Shown here piece by piece: positions 9,620-19,600 of a DNA stretch of 64,000 nucleotides (position 1 is its first letter; every line of letters begins with the position of its first letter). The stretch spans positions 248,001 through 312,000 of the forward strand of contig VXNY01000031.1 in assembly GCA_009840305.1 (NCBI GenBank). Reading direction: 5' to 3'. The notes beneath the pieces are model-generated. The model saw nothing but the letters and a program-made list of their open reading frames with translations. It did no database searches and was not told the DNA's origin. The stretch is from Gammaproteobacteria bacterium (lineage in GTDB: Bacteria > Pseudomonadota > Gammaproteobacteria > Pseudomonadales > Azotimanducaceae). The position numbers and the translations under genes are program-made.

Positions 9620-11575
9620 ATGAACGCAAATGCAACCTCAAATCGATCTGTTCGAGATCTCATCGTATTCCTATTCGGCGCAGGACTGACTGCGGTCTTA
9701 CTAGTAATACTCTACTACACGTTACCGTTAGGAGACGCGAATCCCACCGTGGTTTCTGAAGACGATACTTCGACAATCGCGGAGAACGTAGAGGATAGTA
9801 GGCCGTACCCTAGTCAAGGAAGTCAACCGACAGTTATTTACGATGGTGATTCATTGGCAGACATTTTCACCAACTATTCGACGACGTTTGATGTATTTGC
9901 TGCTCTCTATTCCTTGGTTTCTCGGTCCGACGAAGAACAGTTAGTCGATCTATTCGATGAGTCGGTGACCTACGAATATAGCGAATTGCAGGAAGACTGG
10001 TTTCAAGATAGTATCCGGCGAACCATATTGTCTCGACTTATCCATGTAAATGAAGAGGTTGCTAGTTCGTTATTTCTTGATCTTGAGTCCAACCGACAAT
10101 CTGCTCTCTCCTACAGTCTCGCGCGTGAGTGGGCGAGTTTTGATCTCGACCGTGCAGTCGATTTTGTTACGAGTTTAGCTGACAACGTTCAGTTTTCGGC
10201 GAACCGAGGTATTCTGGACTTAAATCAAACTCTTCCTATTGATGAATTGAGAACATTAGCGAATCGTCTTGGGGACACCAGCTACGTACAGGACATTGTC
10301 GATCAGAATTTGTTGGAAGAGGAAGCGGAAAATCCGGCAGAGGCGTGGGCAAATCTCGCAGCAGACCCCAACATGCTTACCGAAGAACACCGGTCGCGAA
10401 TAAACAATATAGTTAGGGCTTGGATACAAGAAGAAGGTGTCGACGTTCTAGACACGGTGACCGGGGCTATTAAAGACGAAGACTTCAAAGAAAGCATCAT
10501 TCGGAATGGTTTGAGAACAGCTGCCGAAGAGAATCCAGAAGCAGCGTTTGACTATGCATTACAGTTTGAATCTGGGGGCGGTGGCTTGTTCGGAATGAGT
10601 TTTAACCCCTATATGTACTCGATACTCAGCGAATGGGTTAAAGAAAGCCCCATGGATGCGTTGAACAAAGTACTAGCTGTCGAGTCACCTTCACAAAGAA
10701 ACCAGTTAGTAGATGACGTATTTAGGCCTTGGGCTCGCTCTGACGTACAAACAATGATTGATTCAATACCTCAATTTCCTTCCGAGATTCAGGATGCAGC
10801 GCGAGTGATTGGTATTTCTCATCTATCTGACAACTCGATAGACGACGCATTGTCTTTATTTGACGACATTGAAAGCGATGCGAAAAAAGGTCAAGCAGCT
10901 ATGAACATCGCATTCTCTTGGACTGAAAAAGACCCTGAGGCTGCACTTAATTGGGCACAGACGAACCCGAATACAGAATCTATCAGGACGCAGGTGACCA
11001 GCACAATGTTGACGGCCTTAGCTAGTAAAGACGCCCAAAGAGCATTTGACGTGGCACTCGAGCTACCACTAAACGAAGATGGTGTTGGCCTGGAAGCAAA
11101 TGTAATTGCTGCATTGGCATACACGAATGTTGACAAAGCGTTAGAGTTGCTTCCTAAAGTTCGTACCGGGGAGACTCAAACGACGGCTTATATGGGAGTT
11201 GGGGGTGGCTTAGCGATGCAAGGTAGAACCACAGAAGCTATTGAGCTGGGAAAGGAATTACCTGAGGACGATCAACTGAATTACTATACAGCTGTTGGTG
11301 CGATGACGCTTTCCGGTTCTATGTTGTCCGGACTCACGGGAAGCGAACCCGAAAAAGATGTATTTGAAACGCTTGATAGCATACCCCTCGAAGCGGCTCG
11401 TTCCAAGGTCGCCGTACAAGCAATAATGATGGATCAGTTGAGTGATTCCTATAGTGACGAAGAAATAGCGTCTTTAAAAGAGTACGTATCTGAAGAAGAT
11501 ATGGAAGAGTTAGAGAAAGGCCTAGAGCAAATGGAATCGATGCCAATGCCGTCGATCCCATTTTTAGGACTTTGA
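9620..11575 (+). CDS. Membrane-anchored helical-repeat protein, function unknown
   Basis: 651 residues from ATG 9620 with a strong ribosome site (AGGAG, 8 bases upstream). A single membrane anchor spans about residues 14-34. A Ser/Asp/Glu-rich linker follows, and then an acidic alpha-helical region. From about residue 300 a degenerate unit recurs every 30-37 residues: ENPEAAFDYALQF (304), ESPMDALNKVLAV (342), SIDDALSLFDDI (406), KDPEAALNWAQT (437), KDAQRAFDVALEL (470), NVDKALELLPKV (503), RTTEAIELGKEL (536). This looks like a TPR- or HEAT-like solenoid, probably in the periplasm. I do not recognise the family. It lies alone between two DUF4143 ATPase genes on the opposite strand. Confidence 0.75.
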   Translation: MNANATSNRSVRDLIVFLFGAGLTAVLLVILYYTLPLGDANPTVVSEDDTSTIAENVEDSRPYPSQGSQPTVIYDGDSLADIFTNYSTTFDVFAALYSLVSRSDEEQLVDLFDESVTYEYSELQEDWFQDSIRRTILSRLIHVNEEVASSLFLDLESNRQSALSYSLAREWASFDLDRAVDFVTSLADNVQFSANRGILDLNQTLPIDELRTLANRLGDTSYVQDIVDQNLLEEEAENPAEAWANLAADPNMLTEEHRSRINNIVRAWIQEEGVDVLDTVTGAIKDEDFKESIIRNGLRTAAEENPEAAFDYALQFESGGGGLFGMSFNPYMYSILSEWVKESPMDALNKVLAVESPSQRNQLVDDVFRPWARSDVQTMIDSIPQFPSEIQDAARVIGISHLSDNSIDDALSLFDDIESDAKKGQAAMNIAFSWTEKDPEAALNWAQTNPNTESIRTQVTSTMLTALASKDAQRAFDVALELPLNEDGVGLEANVIAALAYTNVDKALELLPKVRTGETQTTAYMGVGGGLAMQGRTTEAIELGKELPEDDQLNYYTAVGAMTLSGSMLSGLTGSEPEKDVFETLDSIPLEAARSKVAVQAIMMDQLSDSYSDEEIASLKEYVSEEDMEELEKGLEQMESMPMPSIPFLGL

Positions 11576-11873
11576 GACATTTCGAGAAACGGTAATCTTA
11601 TACGGACACCGAACGTCCTACGCTTAATCGGATGCGATCCACGCGCCGAAATTCTAATTAAGACCGAACCGGGTCTGTTGCAACCTGAAACTGGCATCAG
11701 ATCGTTAAATCGAGGGGAGTATTCGAGAGTAATCTTTATTTCATCGATCGGGAGCTTCTTTGAATGAAAAATTTCGGTTCTAAACAGTCGTCAGAGTGCA
11801 AGTTCGGATCTGAATATCCTTTGAAAAATTTCTGAGCGTCGAAGAATCCAAAGATCCCTCATACTCAATCACG

Positions 11874-13199
11874 TTAAACATCTATCCACAATGAAGCTAT
11901 CGGTAATGCATAAAGGTTCTCTCCAAATGATCGAGCCCATTCCCCATCGTACAGAACGACACCTGCAATGAAATTTTCCGAACACTGTTGTAATTTGCGG
12001 ATCCCGCGGAAGTCGGCTTCCTTCACTGTTGCTCGTGTTTTTACCTCGATTGCAACGATTCCGCTTCCGCTTTGTTCGATCACAAAGTCTACTTCGTGTC
12101 TATCTCGATCACGATAGTGAAAAATCGTCAACTTGTTGTCGTACCAAGATGCAAGCTTCAACAGTTCTTGATACACAAACGTTTCGGTCATTTGTCCCAA
12201 CCGTTTACGATCCTGCCATAGAGTATCCTCATCAAGATTGAGCAATGCGCAAGCAAACCCGGTGTCTAAAAAGTGTAATTTCGGTGCTTTGACAGTTCGT
12301 TTCAACTGATTGTTGGACCACGAGGGTACGTACTGAAACAAAAATAGGTTCAACAGAATCGAAACATACTCGCTAACAGTATTTCGGCTTAAGTCAAGTG
12401 TTGCAGCCAAGTCAGCTAGGTTAAACAGTTGTGCCGAGTGAGCAGCAGCTATTCCAGCAAGTCTTGGTACGATTTCTAAGCGACGCGCCGAGGTCATTTC
12501 GTACGCATCACGAAAGGTAATCGTTCTAAGGTAGTTGTGATACCACTTCTGGCGATCAAGCGTAGATAACTGTCTCGGTTCTGGATATCCACCTTCGACG
12601 ATTCGCCTTGAGAGTTCGCGCACTAATCTCGGTTGTTGTTTGCTTTCACTAATATTCAACCGATTGTTAAAAATTTGAGTGAATATTGAAGATACCTTCA
12701 ATTTTTCACTTTCACCAACAGTATCTTGGTTGTAATTCAACATTAAGTATTGATGAATTTCACTCTGTGAAAAAGGATACAGTTCAATCAGTTGCATGCG
12801 TCCTGCGAGTGAATCGGAGAGTTCACTCATCAGAGAGAGTCGTGCGGACCCGGTAAGCAAAAACCTACCCGGTACTCGATGTGAATCTACTGCTACCTTG
12901 AGTTGACGATAAATTTCAGGAACAAGTTGCACTTCATCAAGTATCACATAGGACGGTAGTTGCTCAACAAAACCGACCGGATCGTCATGAGCAAAGTCTC
13001 GATTGGCTTGGTCGTCAAACGAAATGTACTCATACTTGTGAGGAAGGCTTTTACTAGCTTGAATTGCTTTACAAAGTGTCGTTTTTCCACTCTGTCTTGG
13101 TCCAGTTAAAAGCACGACCGGAGCCCACGATAGAGTATTCAGGAGACTCGGAAGAAGAAATCGAGGAGTAAAACTTTTTGCTAACAATTCGGTTACCAC
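11874..13199 (-). CDS. AAA+ ATPase with DUF4143 C-terminal domain
   Basis: 441 residues from GTG 13199. Walker A GPRQSGKT lies at 33-40, Walker B YVILDEVQ at 84-91, and FLLTGSAR near 113-120. A winged-helix-like segment is seen in LAATLDLSRNTVSEYVSILL. The C-terminal domain has EVDFVIE then AIEVKT, the nuclease-like signature common in DUF4143 proteins. It is longer than the relative at 7922-9091, mainly through an insertion around residues 160-200, and the two are too different to be a recent duplication. Upstream lies an AT-rich array of phased direct repeats. Function of the family is unproven. Confidence 0.85.
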   Translation of the reverse strand: MVTELLAKSFTPRFLLPSLLNTLSWAPVVLLTGPRQSGKTTLCKAIQASKSLPHKYEYISFDDQANRDFAHDDPVGFVEQLPSYVILDEVQLVPEIYRQLKVAVDSHRVPGRFLLTGSARLSLMSELSDSLAGRMQLIELYPFSQSEIHQYLMLNYNQDTVGESEKLKVSSIFTQIFNNRLNISESKQQPRLVRELSRRIVEGGYPEPRQLSTLDRQKWYHNYLRTITFRDAYEMTSARRLEIVPRLAGIAAAHSAQLFNLADLAATLDLSRNTVSEYVSILLNLFLFQYVPSWSNNQLKRTVKAPKLHFLDTGFACALLNLDEDTLWQDRKRLGQMTETFVYQELLKLASWYDNKLTIFHYRDRDRHEVDFVIEQSGSGIVAIEVKTRATVKEADFRGIRKLQQCSENFIAGVVLYDGEWARSFGENLYALPIASLWIDV

Positions 13200-13896
13200 G
13201 CGTGCGCTCTACGCCACCAAATCGCTAATATCACGGCTGTATGTCATTTATTACGTCGCTATATGTCAATATATATCTCGCTATATTATATACACAGTAT
13301 TCGCTGAATATCATTTCACTAGTGTGATCGAAGGTGCGTTTGTGTTGAGATCAGTAAATTTCGTTTGATCAGTAGACAGTCTTCCGCATGTTTGGACACA
13401 GTTAGATTACGTCTCGAAAGCGTGGTAAATACATGCGATTAAAAACCTCGAGTATTTCCCGTTTCGGTGTCCTTCCGTACATCCTTCAGCCAAAGGAATG
13501 AAATAGATGCAAGAAATCAAGGTTTTCTCGGCTCTATAGGGGGATCAAACACCTTTGGGTCATACTACAAAGTGTCTCTGAATTGAACTCCGACCAAACG
13601 CTCAATAATCCGATCAGTAAGGACGAGAAATATAGTCTCCGACACCCTGAAGAGCTAACTAACAGGCGCACCACAACGGTGTCGAAGTTGCGATTCAAAA
13701 AAATACTCTTCTACTATTTGAAAATTTCCCTACAGTCCGTTTGCTTAAAATGACTGACGGAATAGATTGAGTACATCTTTGTGTCTGAGCTCCGTTTACG
13801 GGCTCTCTTTGCCGAATCCGCGTACTCTGACCACAAAGTGTTTCAAGCGCGTTCTAAACCACAATCATACTATCGGTTAAAACCTGCAGGAAGTCT
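13200..13896. other. Gene-poor interval between divergent genes
   Basis: Nearly 700 bases between the DUF4143 ATPase (minus) and the outer-membrane protein (plus). Apart from the repeat array at its left end I find no credible ORF or RNA gene. A TAAAAT -10-like hexamer lies near 13745, without a well-placed -35. Promoters for both genes should lie here. Confidence 0.5.
13223..13313. repeat. Phased AT-rich direct repeats upstream of a DUF4143 gene
   Basis: Seen: CGCTATATGTCA at 13257 and relatives GGCTGTATGTCA at 13235, CGCTATATTATA at 13279 and CGCTGAATATCA at 13302. Start-to-start spacings are 22, 22 and 23 bases, close to two helical turns. A fifth match, CGCTAATATCA, sits at 13223. The array begins 24 bases upstream of the ATPase GTG. 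Inferred: a cooperative binding site, either an operator or iteron-like. Confidence 0.5.
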
Positions 13897-15132
13897 ATGC
13901 AAAAACGAATCGCTATCTTTCTTTTAATCTGTGCTCTTGGTTGGGTAATCACTGTTGGTGCAGAAGCACCTAGTGAGGGGCTTAGTGCTGAGCTCAGACT
14001 TCGGTACGAAACAGCAGACGATTCTGTAAATGACAATGCCAACGCCTATACTGGTCGTCTCGCATTGAAATGGGTCGTTGGCGATGGCATGATTCGACCC
14101 GTAGTAGAAGTAGAACACATATCCGCGTTCTTGGGCGAGGAATACAACGATGGTGGTGCAAATAGAAAGTCACAATATGCAGTGATCGCAGACCCGGTCG
14201 GAACTGAAATTAATCAACTCTATGTACATATCGGTGCGGATGAACCATGGGAGCTATTGCTTGGCAGACAGGAACTAGCACACCGTTCCTACCCTTGGCA
14301 ACGTTATGCTGGTACCGTTTCGTGGCGGCAAAACGAACAGACGATGGATGCAATTGCGTTGCGCTATCCATTTAACGAAAAGTTCGAGTTCCACGGCGCT
14401 TACATAATGAACGTCAATCGAATTTTCGGGGAAGACAATCCGAATCCCACCCGCGCCAATTTTGAATTAGACGGCTTAATGCTTACCAGCAAAGTTAAAG
14501 TTCAGGAGAACATTGATCTTGATCTGTTCTTATTCGATCTTGCTTTTGATGAAGCCACCACGCTGTCCAGCCAAACGATTGGTTTCCGAGTCGACGGTAC
14601 GTGGCCCACGAACACAGATTTCGATTTTCTTTACTCTGGTGAGTTTGCTTGGCAACAACCGGACACAGAGATGTTCGACGATACCAGTTATCGCATGCTC
14701 TCAGCGGGAATAAAGACGAACGGGCACACCCTGAAATTTAAAAATGAGTTTCTCAGTTCCGGTAATGGCAATGCGTTTCAGACTCCATTAGCAACCTTAC
14801 ACATCCATCAAGGTTGGGCAGATCGCTTCTTGAGTACGCCTGCTGAGGGAGTCTCAAATACTTCGATCAACGCGAGCGGAAAGATATCGGAAGTGAAATA
14901 TACGTTAGAGTTCAATACCTATTCTTCCGATGAGGGTGGGTATGATTTCGGAACCGAATTTGGCGCGATGCTTTCCTACAGCTGGCCAAATGAGAGCAGG
15001 TACTTAGCAGGCTGGAGTATGGGAGGAAAATTCACAACATTCAGCGCAGACACAGGTAATGTAGACGGTACATCATTCAACGATGTGACCAAGTTTTGGT
15101 TTTGGTTCCAAAGGAAATTCACACTCGACTAG
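13897..15132 (+). CDS. Porin-like outer-membrane beta-barrel protein
   Basis: 411 residues from ATG 13897, preceded by AGGAAG. An N-terminal signal peptide (MQKRIAIFLLICALGWVITV) ends near GAEA. The remainder has alternating polar and aromatic residues typical of transmembrane beta strands: AELRLRYETAD, ALKWVVGDG, LLLGRQELAHRSYPWQRYAG, and a last strand KFWFWFQRKFTL. The LGRQ...R..W motif recalls alginate-export-type and related porins. Inferred: a substrate-specific or general outer-membrane channel. The substrate is unknown and no transporter gene is adjacent. Confidence 0.7.
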   Translation: MQKRIAIFLLICALGWVITVGAEAPSEGLSAELRLRYETADDSVNDNANAYTGRLALKWVVGDGMIRPVVEVEHISAFLGEEYNDGGANRKSQYAVIADPVGTEINQLYVHIGADEPWELLLGRQELAHRSYPWQRYAGTVSWRQNEQTMDAIALRYPFNEKFEFHGAYIMNVNRIFGEDNPNPTRANFELDGLMLTSKVKVQENIDLDLFLFDLAFDEATTLSSQTIGFRVDGTWPTNTDFDFLYSGEFAWQQPDTEMFDDTSYRMLSAGIKTNGHTLKFKNEFLSSGNGNAFQTPLATLHIHQGWADRFLSTPAEGVSNTSINASGKISEVKYTLEFNTYSSDEGGYDFGTEFGAMLSYSWPNESRYLAGWSMGGKFTTFSADTGNVDGTSFNDVTKFWFWFQRKFTLD

Positions 15133-15164
15133 CGTTCTAAACGTCGTCGATGGCTAGAGACTGC

Positions 15165-15755
15165 TTAATGTGGTACTTCTGGTGGTCGTTCAACAATCAC
15201 AAACGCGGATTCGACCTCCGCCCTTTTCTCTACTGCCTTGGTAAACGTCGCCGGATGCTTTTCAGCGGGTAATTCCAGTACTGCGTAGCCGAGTTTGGGG
15301 TACGCTTTACCGCTCTCAGCATCAGTTTCCTCAATCAGAGATTCCAATTGGGTATAGTCGTTAAGGACTACTCTAACTTTATTCGTTAGTCGCTGAAATT
15401 TCTTTTGTTTGGTATCAAATACCAAATGCACCGGTTCGTCAGAATCGACCTCCCAGTGTACTATCGGTTCATCAATGGTACCTTTCTCTCGCGCTTCATA
15501 TTTCACTCTTTCGTCTTTGCTTTCAATCTCAATTTCAAAGTCGTCGAGTTCATACGTGGATTTCGATGCTTCTTCAGGTGCAGGTATCACTACCAGATCG
15601 TTTTCTTTCTCTGGATCAAGACTTACGGACTCCAACTTCTCTGTTTGCGTCCAACCTGCAACAACGAAAAACAATAGCAAAACGCCTAATAATCCGTATG
15701 GTAGGAACAAAGGATTAGTCGTTCGGATCGAAAGCTGTGGAATGCGTCCAGTCAT
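15165..15755 (-). CDS. Secreted or membrane-anchored protein of unknown function
   Basis: 196 residues from ATG 15755, with AGGAA just upstream. Residues about 15-35 are strongly hydrophobic (LFLPYGLLGVLLLFFVVAGW), so the protein is exported or anchored. The rest is acidic and hydrophilic. The C-terminal 45 residues (GYAVLELPAEKHPATFTKAV, then VESAFVIVE) are reminiscent of protease propeptide or inhibitor-like folds, but this is only a resemblance. It lies 14 bases downstream of nfuA, probably in the same transcript, and converges with the porin gene. Confidence 0.6.
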   Translation of the reverse strand: MTGRIPQLSIRTTNPLFLPYGLLGVLLLFFVVAGWTQTEKLESVSLDPEKENDLVVIPAPEEASKSTYELDDFEIEIESKDERVKYEAREKGTIDEPIVHWEVDSDEPVHLVFDTKQKKFQRLTNKVRVVLNDYTQLESLIEETDAESGKAYPKLGYAVLELPAEKHPATFTKAVEKRAEVESAFVIVERPPEVPH

Positions 15756-15769
15756 ATTTCCTGTATTAA

Positions 15770-16357
15770 TTAGTAGTATGCGTTAGTTGTGATAGAATGG
15801 TCGGTCGCGTCTTTAATTCCGGTCAAATCTGGCACTCTTGCTAACAACGTTGACTCCACACCCTGCTTCAATGTTATGTCAACAGCAGCACAACCTTGAC
15901 ATCCCCCACCGAACAGCAACACTGCAACGTTATCGTCAACGACTTCAACGAGTGATACAATTCCACCGTGCGCTGCCAGATTTGGATTGATTTCACTATA
16001 CAGTACATAATTGATTCGATCTTCGATCGGTGCGTCTGGTCCGACTTGTGGGACTCTAGAGTTGGGGGCGCGGACAGTAATCTGACCACCCATTCTATCC
16101 TCACGAAAATCTACTTCGGCATTCTCTAAGAATGGAATGCTACGTTCGTCATACCAGACGGTAAAACCGTCATAGTGAAAAGGTAGGTCTCCTTGATGTT
16201 GCTCACCTTCGCGGCAGTAAGCAATACAGGTTTCCGCGTTTGGTGTACCAGGCTCAGCGACAAAAATTCGTACTCCGCAACCGGATTCTTCCTTTTCAAG
16301 GAGTTTGACTAGATAGTCCTGAGCAGCCTGAGAAATATTTACAACCGATTGTTCCAT
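15770..16357 (-). CDS. nfuA: Fe/S biogenesis protein NfuA
   Basis: 195 residues from ATG 16357. An in-frame ATG at 16399 would add 14 residues not found in NfuA proteins. The N-terminal degenerate A-type carrier domain starts VNISQAAQDYLVKLL and contains PGTPNAETCIAYC. The C-terminal Nfu domain carries the cluster-binding CxxC in FGGGCQGCAAVDITLKQG. Known: NfuA receives Fe-S clusters and delivers them to targets such as aconitase and lipoyl synthase, especially under oxidative stress. A perfect -10 hexamer TATAAT lies on the minus strand at 16489-16494, though its -35 is weak. Confidence 0.92.
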   Translation of the reverse strand: MEQSVVNISQAAQDYLVKLLEKEESGCGVRIFVAEPGTPNAETCIAYCREGEQHQGDLPFHYDGFTVWYDERSIPFLENAEVDFREDRMGGQITVRAPNSRVPQVGPDAPIEDRINYVLYSEINPNLAAHGGIVSLVEVVDDNVAVLLFGGGCQGCAAVDITLKQGVESTLLARVPDLTGIKDATDHSITTNAYY

Positions 16358-16626
16358 ACATGTAATTTTGTTTGGGATTGATATACTTACGTTGAACATC
16401 CAAAATATATTTATTGACAGGTCGTCGAAGTCACCAACGTGAACGCTTCTCGCTGTCCAGACACCCCAATCCCAGAGGCCATACTGGTATTATACACATG
16501 TATTCAACTCAAATATGTAATTCCCGTAATTATCTATGTGAGCGCTAATTTAAACTACCAAGAATTGTTAAATTACTTTCTGAAAACTTAAACTAGCAAC
16601 CGCTACATCACAAATCTTGAATATAT

Positions 16627-16654
16627 TTGTTGCAAATTTGGCACGCACTATAGT
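16627..16654 (+). promoter_or_regulatory. Candidate metH promoter giving a leaderless transcript
   Basis: Seen: TTGTTG at 16627-16632, a 16-base spacer, then TATAGT at 16649-16654. Initiation about 7 bases after the -10 would fall at the metH ATG (16658). No Shine-Dalgarno sequence precedes the ATG. Inferred from hexamers only. Confidence 0.35.
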
Positions 16655-16657
16655 TTT

Positions 16658-19600
16658 ATGACAACTCTTCTCGAACAGAGTCTCAGAGAGCGAATCTTGG
16701 TGTTGGATGGTGCCACTGGTACCATGCAACAAAGACTGAATCTAAGCGAGAATGATTTTCGCGGGTCTCGCTTTGCGGAACATCCTGTTGCGTTGAAGGG
16801 AAACGGTGATGTGTTATCCCTTACCTGTCCAGAGGTGGTTTTAGACACCCACTTTGCGTTCCTAGATGCGGGCGCGGACATCATCGAAACCAATACGTTT
16901 TCTGGAAATCGAATTTCGCAAGGTGACTACAAGCTTGAGTCCTGCGTATATGAGCTGAACTACGAAAGCGCTAGATTAGCCAGACAAGCAGCGGATGATC
17001 GCACTACTCCAGAAAAACCACGATTTGTAGGCGGAGTTTTAGGTCCGACTACGCGGTCTGCCAGTCTCTCACCAGACGTGAACGATCCAGCTGCGCGCAA
17101 CATTCGATTTGTTGAATTAGTGGAAGTCTACGCAGAAGCGACGAGAGCTCTGATCAAAGGAGGCGTGGATTTTGTTATGATCGAAACAGTTTTTGACACC
17201 TTGAATGCCAAAGCAGCGATCTATGCAGTTCAGGATGTGTTTTCTGAATTTAACCTCACCTTACCTTTGATGATTTCCGGCACCATCACCGATGCTAGTG
17301 GCCGCACGCTCTCTGGGCAGACATGTACTGCGTTCTGGTATTCGATCGAACACGCTCAACCGCTGCTAATGGGATTCAACTGTGCCCTTGGCGCTGAAGC
17401 ACTACGACCATATGTCGAAGAGGTTTCACAAGTAGCTTCGACGTTCACTACTGTACACCCCAATGCGGGGTTGCCGAATGAATTTGGTGAATACGACGAT
17501 ACGCCCGAAGAAATGGCTGAGATTCTTGGAGAAATGGTTGAAGCGGGATTTTTAAATGTCGTGGGAGGCTGTTGCGGCACGACACCTGAACACACAAAAG
17601 CTATGCACGACCGAATTCAAGGATGTGCACCTCGCAAATTTGGTAGTGCGAAGCAGACTTTACGTCTATCGGGGTTAGTTCCAGTAGTGATTGATGAGGA
17701 CTCTCTTTTTGTCAACGTTGGCGAACGTACGAATGTAGCTGGTTCGCGCAAATTCAAAGATCTCATCATGCGAGGTGCATTCGCAGATGCTTTAGAAATC
17801 GCTAGCGAACAGGTAGAAAACGGAGCCCAGCTCATCGACGTAAACATGGATGAAGGGTTACTTGATGGAGAGAAAGCTATGCAGACCTTTCTTGACATGA
17901 TTGCCGGTGAACCAAACATTTCACGAGTGCCATTGATGATTGACTCAAGCGATTGGGAAGTCATTCTTACTGGACTGCATAGCACTCAAGGCAAAGCTGT
18001 AGTGAATTCCATTTCATTGAAGGACGGTGAGCAAGAATTTCTCGACCGTGCCCGCACATGCAAGCGATTCGGTACGGCGGTGATTGTTATGGCTTTTGAC
18101 GAATCCGGTCAAGCCGATAGCTACGAACGGAAAGTCGAAATCATTCAAAGAGCTTACAACTTGCTTGTCAGCGAAGCACAGTTTGATCCATGCAACATTA
18201 TTTTCGACCCCAATGTGTTTGCCATAGCAACAGGCTTAGATGAACACCGAACGTATGGGATAGACTTCATTAGAGCCTGCCAATGGGTGACCGACAACTT
18301 ACCGCATTGCCACACATCCGGAGGTATCAGCAACGTCTCGTTTTCGTTTCGTGGCAACGATAGAGTTCGGGAAGCGATTCACACTGTCTTTCTCTATCAC
18401 GCGATAAAAGCAGGACTTACCATGGGTATTGTCAATCCTGGTCAGCTCGGCAACTATGAAGATATACCCATTGAACTACGAAGTGTAGTCGAAACCGCAG
18501 TACTCAACACAGACCCACACGCTGGCGAACGCTTGTTGGAAATAGCACAGCGGTACTCCGGTAAAGCAACGCAACGTGGGACGGACGCACTTGCGTGGCG
18601 AGACAATTCTGTCAATTCCCGGTTGGAATACTCCCTGGTACAGGGAATCTCCAAATTCATCGTCGAGGACACCGAAGAAGCTCGACAATCAGTCTCCCGT
18701 GCCATCGAAGTGATTGAAGGACCATTGATGGCGGGGATGGATGTCGTCGGCGATCTGTTCGCGGCCGGAAAAATGTTTCTACCTCAAGTTGTCAAAAGTG
18801 CTCGGGTTATGAAACAAGCAGTGGGATACTTGGTTCCTTTCATCGAAGAAGAAAAATCGTCATCGGGCGAAGTACAAACAAAAGGTACGATCGTCACAGC
18901 AACGGTTAAAGGAGACGTACACGATATCGGTAAGAACATTGTGGGGGTCGTATTACAGTGCAACAACTATCGAGTTATTGATCTTGGAGTCATGGTACCT
19001 GCCGAAAACATTCTTGCCACTGCGCGTAAAGAAGGTGCCGACATCATAGGATTGTCCGGACTGATTACTCCATCGCTCAACGAGATGGTGCATGTAGCAA
19101 GTGAGATGGAACGACTAGGATTCACGATTCCGTTACTAATTGGTGGTGCTACAACTTCAAAGACACACACAGCAGTAAAAATCGATCCTGCGTACTCAGG
19201 TCCAGTGGTTTACGTTCCTGACGCCTCCAAAAGTGTTGGCGTCATGGCATCGTTACTGTCTGTTCAAGATCGAGTAATGTACGTCGATAGCATCAGTTCA
19301 GAATATCAAACAGTCCGAGAACGTCGTAGCCGAGCGAAGAAACGGGACTACCGCGCGATTGCAGAAGCAAGGGCTAATGGTTTCTCATGGGATTGGAGCA
19401 ACTACGCACCTCCGAAACCCCAATCTCTTGGGGTGCAACAAGTGGACCTTCCAACGATCGAAACGTTATTCCCTACGATTGATTGGGAACCATTCTTCGT
19501 GACGTGGTCCCTGGCTGGAAAATTTCCTCAAATACTCGAGGATGAAGTGGTCGGTAAAACGGCACTAGAACTGTTTAACGATGCACAAGTACTCCTACAG

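Noticed and set aside
7922..13199. Recent tandem duplication of the DUF4143 genes
   Set aside because: The two proteins share motifs only; lengths and most residues differ, so they were probably acquired or diverged separately.
16400..16657. Possible SAH or cobalamin riboswitch before metH
   Set aside because: None of the conserved core segments of these riboswitches can be seen, and the ATG lies next to a likely promoter.
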